NCBI GenBank assembly: GCA_022818765.1
Contig: CP063810.1
Location: 581,308 to 645,307 of the forward strand
Length of the DNA stretch: 64,000 bases
From: Bordetella sp.
Lineage (GTDB): Bacteria; Pseudomonadota; Gammaproteobacteria; Burkholderiales; Burkholderiaceae_B
Direction: 5' to 3'
Position numbers and translations under genes: made by a program
Notes under the pieces: generated by a model
Seen by the model: the letters and a program-made list of their open reading frames with translations, nothing else
The model's database searches: none
What the model was told of the DNA's origin: nothing
Shown: in pieces, positions 60,480 to 64,000 of the stretch
How positions within the stretch are numbered: the stretch's first letter is position 1
Layout of the letters: the number at the start of each line of letters is the position of its first letter

Positions 60480-61757
60480 ATGTTTAACATTCCTAAAGGT
60501 TATCCTCATTTCTATTTTAATAATAAAACTCTTTATGCTGAAAAAGTTTCTTTAGAAAAAATAGCAAAAAAATTAGGTACCCCTCTTTATGTTTATTCAT
60601 TAGAAGCTATTCGCAATTCATGGTCTGTTTATCAGGAGGCTATCAATAATAGCAATTCTCTAATCTGTTATGGGATGAAAGCTAATTCAAATATTGCTAT
60701 ATTGAAAGAATTCTCAAAATTAGGTTCAGGTTTTGATATTGTTTCTGGAGGTGAATTATTAAAACTTATTTCAATAGGAGCGACACCAGAAAAAATAGTT
60801 TTTTCTGGTGTCGGAAAACAACTCTGGGAAATGAAATTAGCTTTGGAAAACAATATTAAATGTTTTAATATTGAATCTGAGGAAGAGCTATATGTTTTAT
60901 CAGATCTTGCTATTTCAATGAAAAAACGTGCTCCTATTTCAATTAGAATTAATCCTGATATTGATGCACAAACACATCCCTATATTTCAACAGCTCTTAA
61001 AGAAAGTAAGTTTGGAATTTCTATAGATAAAGCTGTTTCTACATATAGAATAGCAAAAAAACTTTCTGGATTAAATATTATTGGAATAGATTGTCATATA
61101 GGTTCTCAATTAACACATATAGAACCTTATTTGGATGCATTGAACAAATTAATACCTTTAATTAAAAAATTAACTGAAGAAGAAATTTCTATTAAAACCT
61201 TGGATCTAGGTGGTGGGTTAGGAATATGTTATCAAAAAGAACAGATTATTTCTCCTACAACCCTTTTGGAAAATATAAATACCTGTTTAAATTATAATAA
61301 TTTATCTCATTTACAATTAATCCTGGAACCAGGGCGTTCTTTAATTGGAAATGCAGGAATACTACTTACAACAGTACAATATATAAAATCTAATGAATTA
61401 GAAAATTTAGTTATCGTAGATGCTGGAATGAATGATTTATTGCGACCAGCTTTATATCAAGCTTATCATGGATTGCAACCTATTACTCCTCGTGAAGGAA
61501 AATTTAAAAAATATAGTGTTGCTGGACCAATATGTGAAAGTGCAGATTTTTTTTCAAAAAAATGCGAACTCTCTCCGATATATAGAGATGATATAATAGC
61601 CATAGAATCAGCAGGAGCTTATGGTATGACTATGTCTAGTAATTATAATAGTCGGTTTAGAGCTTCCGAAGTGATTGTTGATAAAAATAAATATTATATT
61701 GTGCGTCAACGAGAAACTTTGAAAGAACTTTTACAAGGAGAATCTGTTATTCCATAA
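60480..61757 (+). CDS. lysA: Diaminopimelate decarboxylase
   Basis: Last step of lysine synthesis, PLP-dependent. 425 residues, alanine racemase-like barrel with the Schiff-base lysine in CYGMKANSN (K67), HIGSQLT, LDLGGGLGI, EPGRSLIGNAG and the C-terminal GPICESADFF and GAYGMTMSSNYNSR. Complements dapF and possibly argD in the same window. Confidence 0.96.
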   Translation: MFNIPKGYPHFYFNNKTLYAEKVSLEKIAKKLGTPLYVYSLEAIRNSWSVYQEAINNSNSLICYGMKANSNIAILKEFSKLGSGFDIVSGGELLKLISIGATPEKIVFSGVGKQLWEMKLALENNIKCFNIESEEELYVLSDLAISMKKRAPISIRINPDIDAQTHPYISTALKESKFGISIDKAVSTYRIAKKLSGLNIIGIDCHIGSQLTHIEPYLDALNKLIPLIKKLTEEEISIKTLDLGGGLGICYQKEQIISPTTLLENINTCLNYNNLSHLQLILEPGRSLIGNAGILLTTVQYIKSNELENLVIVDAGMNDLLRPALYQAYHGLQPITPREGKFKKYSVAGPICESADFFSKKCELSPIYRDDIIAIESAGAYGMTMSSNYNSRFRASEVIVDKNKYYIVRQRETLKELLQGESVIP

Positions 61758-61770
61758 AAAATAATAAGCT

Positions 61771-63090
61771 TTATAAATCCCCATAAGAATGTAATCCAGA
61801 AAGGAATATATTCACACCAAGGAAAGCAAAACTAATAATAAGGACACCAAACATGGACCAACATGCTATTATACCCCCACGCAAACCTCTAGATAATCGA
61901 GCATGTAAAAAAGCTGCATAATTCATCCAAACAATTAGAGACCAAGTTTCTTTTGGATCCCATTGCCAATAAGATCCCCAAGCTTCAGCTGCCCAACAAG
62001 CTCCTAAGATTATAGCAATCGTGAAAAAGGTAAAACCAATACTTATTCCCTTATATATCATATCATCTAAAATTTCAAGATCCGGAAGCATTGAAGCAAT
62101 ACGATTTCTGATAGAAAAAATAAATATTGACACGATAATATTAGTTAAAAGAAAATATATCCATATTTCCGATGGTTTTCCTACATATATAAAGGGGAAT
62201 AAAAACAGTAGACTACCTATCATAAATAATGGAAAATGTTTAATAGAAGATGAAAAAACTTTTTTATCTTTTTTGTTATTCAAATTTAATTTAATTAAAT
62301 AAGCAAAACCAATTATGCCGGATAAACAAAAACCTCCATAACCTATAAAATTCGCAGGCACATGTAGCTTTATCCACCAACTATTTAACGCAGGGACTAA
62401 AGGTTGTATTTGATTTGCATCTCGATTTATTGAATACCACTCGATAAAAATCACTAATGATGTAACAATTGTAAATATAAACCCTCCTAATACACCAGTA
62501 GGATATTTATTTTCATAATACAAATAAAATAACGATATTACTAAACAAAGTAGTATAAGAACTTCATATAGGTTACTAATAGGAACATGACCTATATCCA
62601 CATTAATTAAATACCCCTCTCTCCAACGAACCAATATGCCAGTAGTACCCATAAATACAGCAACCCAAGCAAATTTTTTTGCTAGATGTATCAATGGAAA
62701 TCGAACAATACTTATCCAATAAAAAATCATAGATAATATGAAAAAAATATTCATCCATGAAATTGCAGATTGAGAAGAAAAAACATATTTTAGCAAAAAA
62801 ATTTGCTCAGATCTTTCTAAATGATTTTGATAAAGAATCAGTGCTAATAAAACAGACATTCCACAAAAAACAATAAATCTTCGAAAAGAAGACCATATAT
62901 TAGTTATCCAAACTAAAAAAGGAATAAGAAAAAAAAGAATGGATTTCTCATAAAAATCCATTAAATGACCTTGAAAAAATATTAAGTACATTGTTCCTGA
63001 ACTTAATAATAAATAAAAAATAGTATTCAATAACCAGTCATTTGTTTTATGAAAGGGACTATTTTTATTTAAATTTTTGAATTTTTTCAT
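61771..63090 (-). CDS. ccsA: Cytochrome c biogenesis protein CcsA (ResC type)
   Basis: Heme-handling membrane protein of system II cytochrome c maturation. 439 residues with many hydrophobic helices; the heme-binding WWD domain reads AAEAWGSYWQWDPKETWSL (about residues 361-379), and conserved histidines occur in VPANFIG and FLHARLSRG contexts. Works with CcsB encoded next to it. Required for cytochrome c1 maturation. Confidence 0.93.
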   Translation of the reverse strand: MKKFKNLNKNSPFHKTNDWLLNTIFYLLLSSGTMYLIFFQGHLMDFYEKSILFFLIPFLVWITNIWSSFRRFIVFCGMSVLLALILYQNHLERSEQIFLLKYVFSSQSAISWMNIFFILSMIFYWISIVRFPLIHLAKKFAWVAVFMGTTGILVRWREGYLINVDIGHVPISNLYEVLILLCLVISLFYLYYENKYPTGVLGGFIFTIVTSLVIFIEWYSINRDANQIQPLVPALNSWWIKLHVPANFIGYGGFCLSGIIGFAYLIKLNLNNKKDKKVFSSSIKHFPLFMIGSLLFLFPFIYVGKPSEIWIYFLLTNIIVSIFIFSIRNRIASMLPDLEILDDMIYKGISIGFTFFTIAIILGACWAAEAWGSYWQWDPKETWSLIVWMNYAAFLHARLSRGLRGGIIACWSMFGVLIISFAFLGVNIFLSGLHSYGDL

Positions 63091-63107
63091 ATGTATTAAA
63101 AATCATT

Positions 63108-64000
63108 TTATGAAATAATTTTTATTAATTCTCTTTTTAAAATTTTAAATTCATTAACAAAATCATATGTATATTTGTTTGCATTCATAGCAACATTAAC
63201 AATATTTTCATTTTTGAATGAATTAGGTTTGATAGAAATTAATACTTGTCTATTTTTAATATGAAGCATAATGAAGAAACCAAAAACCAAAAGTATACAA
63301 CCGAAAAGAATAGGTTTTTCACCCAATTTACGATTAATTTGAAAAATACTTGCTGGCTTATAGTCAAAATTTTCTAGTGAAAAAAATATATTTGAAGGAT
63401 ATGATACTAATTCTGAGATAGCTATAATGGCAAGCTTTGCCCAAGCTAATTCCATTTCTATTTCATTTTCGTTTTTCATTTGAGTATCAAATGTATTATT
63501 TTTATTAGAACGCAAGTGTAAAATCATAGATGTAATTAATCGGACTGTTGCATTCATCGAAACTTCTAACTGATCTGATGATACATTATCCTCAAGTAAT
63601 TTTAATACTGATTGGAATCCATGTTTAACAAAAATTTCTAGAGTTTGATCAATTATCGATTCATACATTTGAGTATCTGAATCTTTCATATTATTAGCTT
63701 TCATAAAATTACGAATTTCAATCTTTCGAAAATTCTTATCTAGCAACATAGCTCGAATATTTATGAATTCTTCGATGGTTCCATTTCTGTCAACCGGAAT
63801 TTTTAGGTAGCGAAAATTTTCAAAAGATTCCTTTCTAACACCAAATAAAGATACCTGGATAGAATCTCCTAAATTTGTTGGAACCATGTAATTTCGAAAT
63901 TCATATGTTTGGTCATCATTTTTTATATTATAAGTAATAGTGGGTCCAAAATTTCTGATTTTGTCATTTTTTTTAATATTTATATTTGTAAACAATGAAG
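63108..64000 (-). CDS. ccsB: Cytochrome c biogenesis protein CcsB (ResB type), truncated by window edge
   Basis: C-terminal part of the ResB-like partner of CcsA; the N-terminal membrane helices lie beyond the right edge. The visible part is the large periplasmic domain (FGPTITYNIKN, YMVPTNLGDSIQVSLFGVR), then one membrane helix (PILFGCILLVFGFFIML) and a short cytoplasmic tail ending at 63108. It lies 17 bases upstream of ccsA, so the two form an operon. Confidence 0.88.
   Translation of the reverse strand, partial: SLFTNINIKKNDKIRNFGPTITYNIKNDDQTYEFRNYMVPTNLGDSIQVSLFGVRKESFENFRYLKIPVDRNGTIEEFINIRAMLLDKNFRKIEIRNFMKANNMKDSDTQMYESIIDQTLEIFVKHGFQSVLKLLEDNVSSDQLEVSMNATVRLITSMILHLRSNKNNTFDTQMKNENEIEMELAWAKLAIIAISELVSYPSNIFFSLENFDYKPASIFQINRKLGEKPILFGCILLVFGFFIMLHIKNRQVLISIKPNSFKNENIVNVAMNANKYTYDFVNEFKILKRELIKIIS

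Overview
The window is a dense, strongly AT-rich stretch of a reduced bacterial genome. The proteins are betaproteobacterial. Gene order matches Burkholderiales, and most closely Bordetella/Achromobacter-like Alcaligenaceae: murA-hisGDCBHAFIE-HIT-tatABC; petABC-sspAB; COG0523-dksA-hslVU; dacC-dat-DUF493; birA-coaX; uvrA-MFS-ssb; cyaY-lptM-lysA; aroK-aroB. AT richness, lost interstitial genes, almost no regulators and no mobile DNA together suggest an obligate endosymbiont of this group. Candidatus Kinetoplastibacterium is the best known relative of this type, but the species cannot be fixed from sequence alone. gyrB at the left edge suggests the window starts near the replication origin (inference).

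Layout. 1-10.2 kb: gyrB (cut by the window edge), topB, argD, dsbA, argS, leuA. 10.9-16.1 kb: Nif3-like protein, the cytochrome bc1 operon petABC, sspAB and a tRNA-Thr. 16.1-27.9 kb: one minus-strand run of 17 genes, reading ABC ATPase, ABC permease, bolA, murA, all histidine genes, a HIT protein and tatABC. 28.1-35.8 kb: ung, rhlE, a MidA-like methyltransferase, cca, a folate cyclo-ligase, DUF1289, lpxL, dapF. 36.0-44.3 kb: COG0523 GTPase, dksA, hslVU, DUF493, dat, dacC, birA, coaX. 44.5-54.8 kb: clsB, aspS, a Na+/H+ antiporter, an aminotransferase, ubiA, panB, ssb, an MFS transporter. 54.9-64 kb: uvrA, aroB, aroK, cyaY, an LptM-like lipoprotein, lysA and the cytochrome c maturation pair ccsA/ccsB.

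The genes fit together as a nutrient-supplying, respiring, cell-wall-bearing symbiont. It makes histidine, leucine precursor, lysine/diaminopimelate, chorismate and pantothenate/CoA. It assembles a bc1 complex, whose Rieske protein has a twin-arginine signal (Tat), whose cytochrome c1 needs CcsAB, and whose periplasm has DsbA. It keeps peptidoglycan, lipid A and cardiolipin enzymes.

The most striking feature is damage: 11 genes (gyrB, dsbA, tatC, hisH, bolA, folate cyclo-ligase, birA, coaX, aspS, antiporter, aroB) carry 14 single-base frameshifts. Thirteen are one-base losses in short homopolymers, and otherwise intact frames resume immediately afterwards. Several affected genes should be indispensable, so either the sequence undercalls homopolymers (my preferred reading) or the organism tolerates or recodes such lesions. 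A second theme is a set of long, perfect, short-loop palindromes in intergenic and even coding DNA. I found no CRISPR array, insertion sequence, prophage or convincing new defence system.
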